A stretch of DNA of 64,000 nt. It comes from Cytospora piceicola. Lineage: Eukaryota > Ascomycota > Sordariomycetes > Diaporthales > Cytosporaceae. The translations under genes were made by a program, and so were the position numbers. The notes beneath the pieces were generated by a model. The model worked only from the letters and a program-made list of their open reading frames with translations, was not told the DNA's origin and searched no databases. Below, piece after piece: positions 21,401-31,487 of this stretch. The stretch covers positions 372,001-436,000 of the forward strand of contig JALQBC010000008.1 of NCBI GenBank assembly GCA_023375675.1, read 5' to 3'. Every line of letters starts with the position of its first letter. Positions within the stretch are counted from its first letter, which is position 1.

Positions 21401-23667
21401 AGAATTTCAGGTCGCAGAGATGGCAGACATTGCTTGGCTTCAACACCCAATCTCGACTTCTCCTAACAGGAACGCCATTGCAGAACAATCTCACCGAGCT
21501 TTGGTCTTTGCTGTTCTTCCTAATGCCCTCGGAGAATGGCGTCGGTGGTTTTGCCGATCTGAAAGAATTCCACGATTGGTTTGCCAGGCCGGAGTCACAA
21601 ATCTTGGAACATGGTCGTGAACAAATGGATGACGAGGCTCGAGCCATCATCTCGAAGCTCCACAAGGTCCTGCGGCCGTACCTGTTGAGAAGATTGAAAG
21701 CGGACGTGGAGAAGCAGATGCCAGCCAAGATTGAGCACGTCGAGTTTTGTCGTCTTTCCAAACGCCAAAGAGAGTTGTACGACGGATTCCTCGCCCGATC
21801 CGAGACGCGGGATACTCTATCATCTGGCAACTACCTGTCGATTATCAACTGTTTGATGCAGCTGCGGAAAGTCTGCAATCATCCAGACCTCTTTGTTGAC
21901 CGTCCGATCATGACGTCCTTCCGCATGGAGAAATCTGTTGCTGCTGACTACGAGGTCACCGAGCAGATGGTGCGCAAGAAGTTACTGGCGGAGAAGCCTA
22001 TGAGTACTGTTAGCCTGGGCTTTCTCAACCTTGTTCCCACACAGCATGAAAACCTGTGCAGCACAACAGCAGAGCGTATAAACCAACTGAGTGCTCATAG
22101 AGCCTTGATGGATTTACGCGAGACCCAGCGGATACGGTCCCAATCATCGCATCACATTCTTGACCCATCCACGATAAAGTCCACTATAGGATTCCTCGAC
22201 AGTGCCGCTCGGTGGGGTCGTTTCGAAGAGCTCCAGCACTGCGTCTATCTCAACGCCCTGCGCCGTCAACAACGTCCAATATACGGCAAGCGCCTCCGCG
22301 AGTTCTTGACGATTGGCGTGGATAAGCGACCGTACAAACCTCGACCGCGTGTACCCAAGGAGGTCATGAGCTGGTTTGAGGGCGATTCTTTCATTCTGCG
22401 AACGATGATACCCACTTTGGACCAACGTGCTTCATCCCTGGAGGGGATAATATCAAAATTCGCTTGTGTAACACCAGCAGTCGTAACAAGAGATCTTGAC
22501 CGCTTTCTGCTCGGGCCAAAGGGCGTGCAGGCCTTTGAAGAAGCCGACTTGAAGCTCTCAGCGCCAGTCCGACGACTCCCCTTCATACCCCCCGAGCAGC
22601 CCATTGATCCTTGGCACGAGCCCCGCATGCGCCTTTCGATCCAGTTCCCCGACAAGCGCCTCCTCCAATACGACTGTGGAAAGCTGCAAGCGTTAGACAA
22701 GCTCCTCCGAAAACTTCAAGCCGGCGGCCACAGGGCTCTGATCTTCACCCAGATGACCAAGGTCCTCGACATCCTCGAGCTGTTCCTCAATATCCACGGG
22801 CACAAATACCTCCGTCTTGATGGCGCCACCAAAGTCGAACAGCGGCAGATCCTCACCGACCGATTCAACGTCGACAACCGTATCCTGTGCTTCATTCTAT
22901 CCACCCGGTCTGGTGGTCTCGGCCTTAATCTCACGGGTGCCGATACCGTCATCTTCTACGACCAAGACTGGAACCCCGCCATGGACAAGCAATGTCAAGA
23001 CCGATGCCACCGTATCGGCCAGACCCGAGACGTGCACATCTACAGACTCGTCAGCGAGCACACCATCGAGGCAAACATCCTGCGCAAGGCAAGCCAGAAA
23101 CAGATGCTCGACGATGTGGTTATCCAAGAGGGCGAGTTCACGACAGAGTACTTCAACAACAAACAAGTCTCCGTGCAAGATGTCGCGGACGGCCTGATGG
23201 GGTCTAGCGAGAACGACGTTGCTGCTAATGCCGCGATGGATCTTGTCCTGGGGGGCGTGGAGAAGAGCGATACACGCACGGCGACGAAGGTGCTCGAGCA
23301 AGCGGAGGACACGGAGGATGTCGTCGCGGCTCGCGCGGCGGAGAGAGAGTTCCAGCAGGACGACGCCGATTTCTCCGAGACGAAGCCCGCCTCAGGGGCT
23401 GCCAGCACGCGCCAGGGCACACCTCATGACGGGGCAGCTGCCCCTAAGCAAACCGCCCTGGGCCCATTCGCCCAGCCGGCGGATTCCCCGGCAGCACCAG
23501 CAGTCGAAGAGGTCGAACCGGAATGCAATGCTTTCGGGGACAGGATGCATAATATCGATGAGTTCATGCTCAGCACGATGGCGAAGCTGCTAGAGGGCAC
23601 GGTGTTGGAGTTGCCCAGGGACAAGAAGAAGGGCAAGAAGAAGGGGCGGGATACGAGGAAGCGATAG
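18481..23667 (+). CDS. swr1: SWR1-type chromatin-remodelling ATPase
   Basis: One uninterrupted frame of 1728 aa, within the usual range for fungal Swr1. It is the catalytic subunit of the SWR1 complex, which exchanges H2A for H2A.Z in nucleosomes. Order of parts: a Ser/Pro-rich, basic N-terminus; an HSA-like helical region (VIKAAQNLRKWMIKEQRHHR onward, near residue 410); a long acidic stretch (DITDDEDLDDDEDIDLEEAQ and similar); then the Snf2 core. The Snf2 core includes LRGQLREYQHYGLDWLAGLY, the ATP-binding GILADEMGLGKT (residues 861-872), the DEAH box in LDEAHNIKN (about 967) and LLLTGTPLQNNLTELWSLLF. A large insertion follows, then the helicase C lobe (ALIFTQMTKVLDILELFL; RCHRIGQTRDVHIYRL). 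The split Snf2 core with long insert separates Swr1/Ino80 from other remodellers, and LREYQHYGLDWLAGLYANN favours Swr1. The in-frame Met at 18352 is possible but less likely. Confidence 0.93.
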   Translation: MTEPSASSAASSEIPHHNNHNKIDHNESTIVPRPSPSRSSRSPLRPSPIITENLKPAPDPGGDAGAATNDAVSSPDSPLSALSTPPDSPTEDVFLPTTTTNGHTNGHTEENQANGHSHRAGTPGDERPAKRRKVEESTSPPLGTKRKLVESPPWKKFEADGPTTIIENGKRKSGRINTVPLEQMSSDKRITRKSYSQASPPTSKHKHASVNGQTASGQAAKRAASATKALQSKSTAASKSVSRKSLAYEPKSMPSKRKPSPSPAQPSRSSTRTRGPLRSNWDVLDHDSPAPQSLRNASRIKLRVNRPPLTELPLVHPDRVSKTKVASNLEEYFNTADDIPVTEGGQFIPDDEPVLTDEMALAEAKIIVRIEDEARPGGLLGESCAVFEPEPDEEPPRQYAHIDHVIKAAQNLRKWMIKEQRHHREQAKKIAEACQAVWRTRQPKTRDEIEREARDMWIGRYRVVMRALFGTWENVKTEVNRKRLEEWEAEEQRRVKAALQEAVSRSEQQLLARQTQFDDSDITDDEDLDDDEDIDLEEAQSQGSGDDEKSSGDSASNDEDNMSSSDEDDRKSVASDEGLTQEQLKAKYANLPDLENAADARLTGDDTPTVNANTAVDDDTSDESVDMDDDMGTSDEESDDSGSDDEQEGSGDEGDQPSGLLGLLFGKKELKELEKKAVEDVAEEDKVDTEMAQADGTALPLSGEKTDDVQTKDSTANLDVNDAADVPMSPAETSSHEQHKSAPSSVPPLPSENEPPAAPAETITDPPSESLQTISEADATTNPASPERSQSPRTSDSKPSEIDTATSVEHLTAQHEVSRSVSPQPNGPRTEVPFLLRGQLREYQHYGLDWLAGLYANNTNGILADEMGLGKTIQTIAFLAHLACTHQVWGPHLVIVPTSVMLNWEMEFKKWCPGFKILTYYGTQEERKRKRQGWTNDDIWNVCITSYQIVLQDNQVFRRRRWHCMILDEAHNIKNFRSQRWQTLLGFNTQSRLLLTGTPLQNNLTELWSLLFFLMPSENGVGGFADLKEFHDWFARPESQILEHGREQMDDEARAIISKLHKVLRPYLLRRLKADVEKQMPAKIEHVEFCRLSKRQRELYDGFLARSETRDTLSSGNYLSIINCLMQLRKVCNHPDLFVDRPIMTSFRMEKSVAADYEVTEQMVRKKLLAEKPMSTVSLGFLNLVPTQHENLCSTTAERINQLSAHRALMDLRETQRIRSQSSHHILDPSTIKSTIGFLDSAARWGRFEELQHCVYLNALRRQQRPIYGKRLREFLTIGVDKRPYKPRPRVPKEVMSWFEGDSFILRTMIPTLDQRASSLEGIISKFACVTPAVVTRDLDRFLLGPKGVQAFEEADLKLSAPVRRLPFIPPEQPIDPWHEPRMRLSIQFPDKRLLQYDCGKLQALDKLLRKLQAGGHRALIFTQMTKVLDILELFLNIHGHKYLRLDGATKVEQRQILTDRFNVDNRILCFILSTRSGGLGLNLTGADTVIFYDQDWNPAMDKQCQDRCHRIGQTRDVHIYRLVSEHTIEANILRKASQKQMLDDVVIQEGEFTTEYFNNKQVSVQDVADGLMGSSENDVAANAAMDLVLGGVEKSDTRTATKVLEQAEDTEDVVAARAAEREFQQDDADFSETKPASGAASTRQGTPHDGAAAPKQTALGPFAQPADSPAAPAVEEVEPECNAFGDRMHNIDEFMLSTMAKLLEGTVLELPRDKKKGKKKGRDTRKR

Positions 23668-25193
23668 ACCCCATCCGCGGCGTTCCTGTGGGAGTATGTG
23701 TGTGTTGTGCTCGTGCATTTGGGGGGTTTCTTTCAAAAAAGAGTTTGCAAGGAGTGCCGGAGCAAGACAGTATCTTTAAATGGGTGTTTTGGGGGATACA
23801 AAGGTGGGCGGGCTGCATTCGGTATCGCATAGTTTACTGTATGATAATATACATTTGATGATAAAAAAGGTTCACAAAATTGGAACTTGCTTCCATGCTC
23901 AAACAGCAAGCACTTAAGCAGGGGGTTCATGGAGTAAACACGCTGGCCATCCGTCTCACACAAACCCACGCAAAGTCGGGGGTGAAAAGACTCTGGTCCG
24001 TGTATTCCATTTCATTCCTATTCCACTAAGGCCTCGTCATGTAAGTAATCTATACACTAGAAACTCCGTTGTATATATAGGAGTGGGTGTGTGGATATCA
24101 TCGTCAGATTCTCTTGGTGTTTTAGCTCCCGGGTCTCATAACGTAAGCGAGTACGACGTTCCGGGTCAATGTAATCGAACCTATACCCATTCTATTCCAA
24201 CCCACCTCAATTTTAAGTTCCTATGCGATCTATTCTACTGATGCTTTGCTTAGCCAAACCCCTTGCAATCATACTATAAAGTTGAGTGGGTGAGAGTGGG
24301 ATGGATGCCCTTGCCGGCTGGTACTAGCCAGATTCCTACAACCGTCGGCTCTTTCAGGAGCACTTGAGTCGTAGCTGCGCAAACTTGGAAGTATCCATAT
24401 GCGCCTGTCGATGAGTTTGGAATGTCATACAAATGAGTGATTCCCAGCGATTCCCAGCGATTCCCAGTGATCAGTGATTCCCACCCGAGCACCCATCCAA
24501 ATAATTGAACGAGTAACTATGGATATTTTCCAGATATCATGAGGAGCTTTTAGGTCTTCCTCAAACCTCCCTGCTAAGGAGCTCTGCACAACATTACGCA
24601 CCAAAGAATATGTCCGTACTGTCGACACTCGACTACATATCAAGTAAGGTATACGGAAGTCATTATATCACTTACATCCTCAGTACTAACCAGAAGGTTC
24701 AGGATGAGCTCGAAGCCCAATGCAAGCAAGACCGAAGTCCCTTGAAGTATATATATGTGACGCAAAGCCGGAAGCGCTATTGCACTGCTATAGCGACAAC
24801 TGGACTACCTTATATCTCGTAACACACCCTAATGTATAGTAATTTCGAAGCGAACTAAAAGGCTCTTGAATTCTCAAGTCCCTCTGCCTTCGGTTTTAAG
24901 GCGATTAATCCTGCTTTAGTCGGATATCAATATTATATGAACTTGAAACCTTTCTACGTCTCCTAGGGAAGGGCTCTACTTCTATATACATATATATATA
25001 TATAAGGTAAGTCCTACGCACATCAATTTAGCTTAGACGAGTATAGACCTAACTACGGAAGTACCGGGCTAATAACTATAACGCAAAACCGGATCCGCTA
25101 TCGCACTGCAAGAGCGACTACCTTATATCTTTTGATAATATACACTTGTACCGATAGTCTCAGCGACCACCTCAAACTTGAGGGATCCTTCCC
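23668..25193. other. Convergent intergenic region, partly AT-rich and repeated
   Basis: No gene seen. From about 24600 to 25190 the DNA is AT-rich with many TATA runs. A degenerate direct repeat is described separately, and a tandem GATTCCCAGC-type 10-mer lies at 24441-24482. The AT-rich composition is compatible with RIP-like decay, which I cannot quantify here. Confidence 0.5.
24760..25130. repeat. Degenerate direct repeat pair in AT-rich DNA
   Basis: 24760-24817 (ACGCAAAGCCGGAAGCGCTA ... ACTACCTTATATC) and 25081-25130 (ACGCAAAACCGGATCCGCTA ... ACTACCTTATATC) align over about 50 bases with a 9-base gap. Most differences are G/A or C/T. Both end in the same ACTACCTTATATC. They may be remnants of one duplicated element. 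Confidence 0.6.
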
Positions 25194-26682
25194 CTAAAAT
25201 ACGGATTCAACAGACCCACTAGCCAGCTTATGAAGCCTCTCTTCAGTGACATCAAAGCATTCTGGTAGACCAGTCTCCTGCCATTCAGCACCTTGCATGA
25301 TCTTGACCACACCAGGAGCGCAGTTGAATATCCTCGCCATACCTGTCACATCATCAGGTCAGAACGTCTCGCGCAAGAGAGATGTGTCATAGAGTGTACT
25401 CACCGTGTCCGTTGAAACCAGCACACACGTATTGCCCCGGTAAGGCCTCCAGCTTGCCCACGAACGGCACCGAGTCCGTAGTCATTCCTATTATCCCCGT
25501 CCACGAGTGCTGCAGTCCCTCGCCGTGCTTTAACTTGTCCTTCTCGCACACGGGGAAGCACTTCTCGAAGTTACCTACGGCGTCCGCGACAACCTCGTCG
25601 TTGAACTTGGTATCATTTGTTGTGAACACGCTCTGGTAGGCCTCCCTGCTGAGGTTCGGGCTTTTCCTTGAAGCACCCAGCACAAACAGGCCGTCTGCTT
25701 TCCGCTGCATCACCGAGTAGAAGTGGTGCAGGCTGTGTCTAAGTGACATCGTACTTGCCAGCATCTTATTGCCGGACAGTCCTGACGGTGGCACAAACAA
25801 ATGTGCTTGCGCCCTGTTTGGCGTCACATACGGTGCCAGTTGAGGCAACAAGTGGCCCACGAAAGCATTCGTACAGTGGACCACCGTCTCCGCCGTGATA
25901 GTTCCCCTTGGCGTCTCAACATCCCAGTTCTTGTCCACCGTTGAGTTCTTGGTGACCTTCAAAGCCGGGCAATGCGTGACCAACGTCGCCCCCTTGGAGA
26001 TACTGCTACCAAGCAGGAACTGCGCCAGCTTCGCTGGATGGCTCGACCCCGCCGGCCACTCATACGCGCTGACGGCCTCCTTGACGCCCGTCCTCCGCCG
26101 GGCCTCCTCGCCCTCGTAGAACGTGACGTGGCTCACATCACCACCAGCCTCCTCATACTCGCGGAGGCTCCGCGCGTTGAACTCGGCAAACTCGGGCGTG
26201 AGACACACGTCATACGTGGTCGCGGGGTTGAAGTCGCAGTCGACCTGGTGTTTTGTCACAAACTCGTCGATCTTGTGGAACACATCCCTCTCGTTGGCGA
26301 TGATCTTGAGGGCCTGCTCCGTCCCGTGCACCCGCCGGTACACCTGGAACCCGCGGAAGGCGTCCGGCCGGACGTGCCCCGCGTTGCGGGAGGAGGCGCC
26401 GGAGGCGGCCTCGCGGGCCTCGAGGATGAGGACGTCGCTCGCGGGGACGCGGGCGTCGAAGATGAGATTGAATGCGGTCAGGGCGCCGGAGATGCCGGAG
26501 CCGATGATTAGGTACTTGGTGGACGGGGGCGGAGGCGTGTCGGCGTTGGCGTTGAGATGTGGGAATGAGCGGGTGTTTTGTTGCCAGAATGAGAGGCATG
26601 GGTCTGCGACTGGGAGGCCATGACCTGTCGTGATGCCTTGGCCAGCTGAGGTTGGCTGAGCGGGGATTTCTTGAGCGGTCAT
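25194..26682 (-). CDS. FAD-dependent amine oxidoreductase (DAO/PuuB-like)
   Basis: Two exons, 26682-25404 and 25342-25194, joined by a 61-nt intron (GTGAGT...ACAG), give 475 aa. The N-terminal FAD dinucleotide-binding motif is LIIGSGISGALTAF (GSGISG at residues 61-66). The adjacent acidic strand end is DVLILEAREAASGASSRNAG, typical of the DAO family (PF01266). The C-terminal HSWTGIIGMTTDSVPFVGKL and YVCAGFNGHGMARIFN are the conserved flavin-contacting end, completed only after splicing. Relatives include gamma-glutamylputrescine and other amine or amino-acid oxidases; the true substrate is unknown. It shares a 462-bp promoter with a divergently transcribed transporter, suggesting a linked uptake/oxidation module (inference). 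An alternative Met lies two codons upstream at 26688. Confidence 0.88.
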
Positions 26683-27144
26683 GATCAAAAATCAGGTGCG
26701 TGGAAGAATATCGCTGTGCAAACTGCTTTTGAAAGTTGGACTGAATCTGCTGGTGAGGTTCGGTATGCCTCTACCCGTCTTGATAGTCCCTTCTCGTCGA
26801 CCTGACCGGCAGCATATCGTGGAGACTTCCGTCTGAATCACGGATCTTGATGGGAGAGATACGGAGCAAGGACGGACGAAATCCGGGCCGGACCCACAGC
26901 TCCGGGTGAAGCCCCCACGCCCCTTATCAGGTCCGGTTGAGGGTTAAGCCCTGCTCTTATCTCTTTGATTCGTCCGTCTTGCCGGGAACAAGTCAACTGT
27001 TCCTGAAACACCACCGGCTGACCGGGTACACTGTTGCTATCGGCACTTGATACTACCACCAAGCAACGTACACTGAGTCGTGCTGCACTGCACTGCATTG
27101 CACTGCCAAGTGCCCTATCTCCTGTGTCTCCCCGAGATGTGACC
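26683..27144. promoter_or_regulatory. Divergent promoter between FAD oxidase and MFS transporter
   Basis: 462 bp between the two ATGs; the only space for both promoters, so joint regulation is plausible. No specific operator motif was identified. A frame starting at 27034 reads into the transporter but is not needed for it. Confidence 0.5.
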
Positions 27145-29010
27145 ATGTCTTATACTAGAGATCGCCGTCCCAGCGGCAGTCCTGAAGATGATGAAGCTCT
27201 CGAAACCCAAGGTCTCTTGGACCAAGACAATCAACAGACCTCTTCCGGCTTGATCGTCGAGCCCCTTGAGCCCCCTGGACCTACTACCACTGCCGCCATG
27301 AGCCTCAAGGCGCTGACGCAGCGCGTCCCTTTGTTCCAGCGTGATGAACAGCGCTCGCCCCTCGAGCGCGACCTTGTCCGTCGGCTCGACATCTTCCTCT
27401 TGACCTTCGGCTGCATATCGCAGGTCATCAAGTACCTCGACCAGACCAACATCAGCTCTGCATATGTTTCCGGTATGAAAGAGGACCTCGGTCTGTACGG
27501 GGATGAGCTGAACTACTTCACGACCTGGTTCAGTGTCTCGTACTGCATCATGCTCATCCCCAGCCAGGTCATCATGACCTGGGTCAGGCCGAGTTGGTGG
27601 CTACCTGGACTGGAGATCGGCTGGGGAGTCATGACGGGCTTGATCGCGGTGTGTACGAATGCGAAGCAGGTCTATGTCCTGCGAGTGTTTTTGGGCCTGT
27701 TTGAGAGTAGTGCTTGGCCCGGGATGGTGACGCTGTTTAGTGAGTCGCTTACAGCTTTCCAGTGGCTTTGACCTGAACCGTATGCTAATGTCCTCCAGTG
27801 TACTGGTACACCCCGTTAGAGATGGCAAAGCGAATCGCGTTCTACCATTCCTGCCAAGCCATAGGAGCCATGCTCTCGGGCGCACTCCAGACCGCCATGC
27901 TCAACACGCTCGACGGCACCCACGGCATCGCAGGCTGGCGATGGCTCTTCATCGTCAACGCCATCATGACCGTCTTCGTCGGCCTAGCAGGCTTCTTCAT
28001 GCTCCCCGACTACCCCTCGCGCCCCAACCCTCGCGCTTTCTGGTTCACGGCCGAACACGCCCGCATGGCGCAGGAACGGCTCGAGCGCCACGGCCGCGCC
28101 GAGGCCAAGAAGATCACCTGGGCGGCGGCCAAGCGGACGTCGACCATGTGGGTTTCGTACTTCATCCCGGTGCTGTATATCTCGACTGTATTGGCTCAAT
28201 ATGGCTACAACTACTTTAACTTGTTCCTCAAGTCCTTGACGAACCCTGATGGGTCGCCAACGTGGTCGACTACCCAGGTCAACACGATTCCTATCGCAGG
28301 TGGCGCCATCAATGTGGTGTTTGTTTGGTTCTGGGCCATCTTGTCGGATATGTTCCACACAAGGTGGACGTTGCTGGTCGCGCAAGCTGTGATCGGGTTG
28401 GTACCTGCCATTACCATGAGTGTCTGGACAAGGCACCCGGAAAGCACGCCGCTGTCGGCAGCGTATGCGAGTTACTTCATCTCGTACCTGTGTCTGGGTA
28501 CTGCGCCGCTCGTCATGTCCTGGCTGTCCGATCTCTTGCCGCAGGATCCCGAGGCCAGGACTTTGATTCTTGGGTATTCCATTGCTGGCGTGTATGCCAT
28601 CATTGCCTGGTCACAAGTTCTGGTCTGGCCTGCCAGTCAGGCTCCTTATTGTACGTATCTCTTTGCCTTGACGGTAATAAATCTGGGATCAAGCTGACAT
28701 CTTGTGAACCAGACAAATACGCTTGGCAAGTTTCCATCGCTTTATGGGTCCTCGTTATCCTGATGACAGCCTTCCTTCGGGTTGTAGATTTGAGATATTT
28801 ACTGTGAGCCAAGTCCTCCTCAATCTCCAAGATGGTCTATTCGTGCCACGCCTTGCTGACGAACGTACCGACAGACCCAAGCGACTGGCTGCGCTGGCTC
28901 CTGTTGCCGAGGCGGCAAAGGCGGACGACGAGGAAGTTGTGGCTGTGGGCGCCCTTGGTCGACCTGCGAGCCCGAAAAGGACGGAGGTCGAAGTTGTGAC
29001 AGATGTCTAG
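27145..29010 (+). CDS. MFS transporter, Dal5/Fen2 (allantoate/pantothenate permease) type
   Basis: Four exons, 27145-27739, 27799-28650, 28713-28803 and 28875-29010, with matching phases, give 557 aa. This anion:cation symporter family (TCDB 2.A.1.14) typically imports carboxylates, allantoate, pantothenate or similar. Visible signatures: RRLDIFLLTFGCISQVIKYL then LDQTNISSAYVSGM after TM1, RVFLGLFESSAWPGM in TM4-5, and across intron 1 LFMYWYTPLEMAKRIAFYHS. The cytosolic N-terminus is long and hydrophilic, and the C-terminal tail (after RYLL) is acidic and charged. Start 27145 follows GACC and begins MSYTRDRRPSG. Substrate unknown; proximity to the FAD oxidase suggests an amine- or amino-acid-like compound (inference). 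Confidence 0.88.
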
Positions 29011-29675
29011 ATACGGAAGAGTATGCATACTTAGAGCATTTCCCGCCAAAGAGACGAGCCGTAGGTACTCGCCTCCCGCCGATTTGTCTGTTGCGGGACC
29101 TAATAGTTAGACGGCCGGACCAATATATCAGGCAATGAGGTCTTGTAGACTGCCATTATTGCTGACATGGAGTCGATATACACACAACTCACGTACACCA
29201 GGCTTGATGGCATGGCAATCGAGGGCCATTATATCGATATCAGGGTTTTAATACAATTTGTACTTATCAGTAGCAAGTGAATAAGAATACTAGTCCATAT
29301 AGTCACTATACTGGCTGAACTACAGTAGTAACTACCTACTTAGGTACGTAGTTAGCCAGTGACTAAAGTTAGCCGGTGACTACAGTAACTCCAGTGACTA
29401 CTGTTGAAATATAACTATTTTCAGTCATAGTCGTCACTACAGTGAGTTATTAGTCGGACTATAGTGACTGTAGTTCATCAGGATCTTACAGTCCTTATTG
29501 ATACTTGGATGGCTTCATGTTGATATGGACTGGGCGGGGTGGAATGGCCCTTTGCAACCTACTTCCAACCCCCCTCATCCCTACCGGTGTGCATCTTGAA
29601 CACCGAATATATCGGTACGAACGCACCTCATATTCCCTGCAGTTGTCAGCTTGAGGCTTGCATCCTTACTTCCTA

Positions 29676-29773
29676 NNNNNNNNNNNNNNNNNNNNNNNNN
29701 NNNNNNNNNNNNNNNNNNNNNNNNNNNNNNNNNNNNNNNNNNNNNNNNNNNNNNNNNNNNNNNNNNNNNNNNN
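29676..29773. other. Assembly gap (98 N)
   Basis: A run of N lies inside the minisatellite: sequence on both sides is repeat-like (CCTTACTTCCTA at left, full 15-mers at right). The gap length is probably an estimate. Confidence 0.99.
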
Positions 29774-29775
29774 GA

Positions 29776-29906
29776 CCTCCCTACTTCCTACCTCCCTACT
29801 TCCTACCTCCCTACTTCCTACCTCCCTACTTCCTACCTCCCTACTTCCTACCTCCCTACTTCCTACCTCCCTACTTCCTACCTCCCTACTTCCTACCTCC
29901 CTACTT
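29776..29906. repeat. 15-bp minisatellite, unit CCTCCCTACTTCCTA
   Basis: Eight complete identical units (29776-29895) followed by an 11-base partial unit. One strand is pyrimidine-only except for A. A related partial unit lies left of the N gap, so the array is longer than assembled. Frames crossing it are open only because the unit lacks stops; they are not genes. Confidence 0.95.
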
Positions 29907-31487
29907 GTCATTGATAGAGACATAGGTACGCACATACATGGCACATCGAGCACCCTTTTGAACTCATCGAGACCCCTTCGATTTTCCGGCCGTTCAACCG
30001 TAGTAGTTACCTAGGTATCTGAGTACCCACCTCACTATAACTAGGTGGCTGGGCTTGTGCTGCTTTGGTGTTGTAGCTGGCTGGTACGGTAGCTACCTAG
30101 GTACCCATTTAAGAAGGTATCGTAAGTTGTTGATATCGATATCTCAAAAATCGGAAGTCCAAAAATTACTATGGAATTCGGAGACACTGCACGCCGAAGT
30201 CGGGTAATAGGGCGGTACCGGCGGAGTGTATCACATGTAATATATATCTGTTATGTATCACAGGCACAGGGCTACACGTGTAGGGTGAGAAGTTCTATGT
30301 ATTAACTTGCATACAGGCCCTTCTAACTCTATCCCTAAGGGCTACATTCAATATACGGTATATAGGAACACTCGGTTATATAACTATAAAGCGGCATAGT
30401 CTGTGCGGGACTCTAAACCTAATCGTCACTCCCTTAACCTGACAACATTTTGTTCTAGAGAAACAGCTGATACTATATAGCATGGTAAGAATCTCGACGC
30501 TTTGAGGACAGGGGTGACGATAACGTAATACAGGTGATGGGGACAATCCGCTGACACTGCTGACCGCTTAATCATCGAAGTCAGCGATGATGCATGTGGA
30601 GGGCCACCCTCAAGGCTCAAGCCTGGAATACTACATTGAGCTTGTTGAGTGCAGATAACAGAGCCGCAACCCTCAGCCTCTTTCCAACTGGCGCTGCAGA
30701 AGCAGGAAGCTTGTTGCCATTGGACAGGACTCCTTGCGACATGGGGTTTCCGGCCTTCCTTGGCAAACTCATCGAAGTTACATTGCATGTGATGCATACT
30801 TCTTAGCCAACTTCATATTCACCCCAAACCCGCCCCCAATACCCGTGGAACCGTCGCAGCTTGAGTGATCCACAGCTGTCCTTTTATTATCACTACCATT
30901 GGATCGCAAACGCAGGGAACATAGGCAGACCAATCGCCTATTGACATCTTGACAGGGTCAGCGCTGTCTAGTGTGATTGGAACTTGTGCAACGGTTGCTG
31001 ACGTCGTAGAACACGAGTATGCAAGCCTGTGCCACATATTCTGGTGCATTCGTCTTGCTTATCGTCATTACCCACGATGTTCCATCAGTGCTTGGTGCTG
31101 ACATATATTCCACTTACACATTGGTACCCTAGGGTAAGCAATGTGTAGGTACCACAGTACGGATGTACGTCAGGGCGTACCGTCTGACTGCAAATTTGCA
31201 GTATTGCGGCGTAGATCAAAGATCCTTCCTATAAGGATCATGGGAGGCCTCCAGACCGAAACCATCTATTCCGCTCCTTCTGCCGGAGTTTTCTTATGGA
31301 ACCTTCAGGACGGCAGGATGAGCTAGGCTGACGTTGAAAAGTGTCAGGCCTCAAGATTACCACTTCCTCGAATGTCAAGTACTCCTCAAGCTCACCTCTT
31401 GTAACTAGATGCCAGAGTTCCAAATCTCGCAATCTTGCACCATCGTTTTGCACATTGACCATCGTCAAATACGTTATCCTGCCCATC

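Larger units (their letters stand above)
29011..31487. other. Gene-poor intergenic region with repeats and an assembly gap
   Basis: 2.5 kb with no convincing gene. 29280-29470 is full of short CAGTGACTAC/GTAGTCAC-type direct and inverted words. A minisatellite with an N gap lies at 29664-29906. TACCTAGGTA palindromes sit near 30007 and 30092, and TACCCTAGGGTA near 31124. Open frames at 30426-30797 and 30819-31049 (both -) have no recognisable domain. Confidence 0.5.

Noticed and set aside
25972..26623. Plus-strand frames of 166-179 codons
   Set aside because: Antisense to the FAD oxidase, whose GC-rich codon use leaves the reverse frames open.
29539..30014. Open frames across the minisatellite and N gap
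   Set aside because: They exist only because the 15-bp unit lacks stop codons and N were read as unknown residues.
30426..31049. Minus-strand frames of 123 and 76 codons
   Set aside because: No domain, signal peptide or splice pattern; composition like random sequence.
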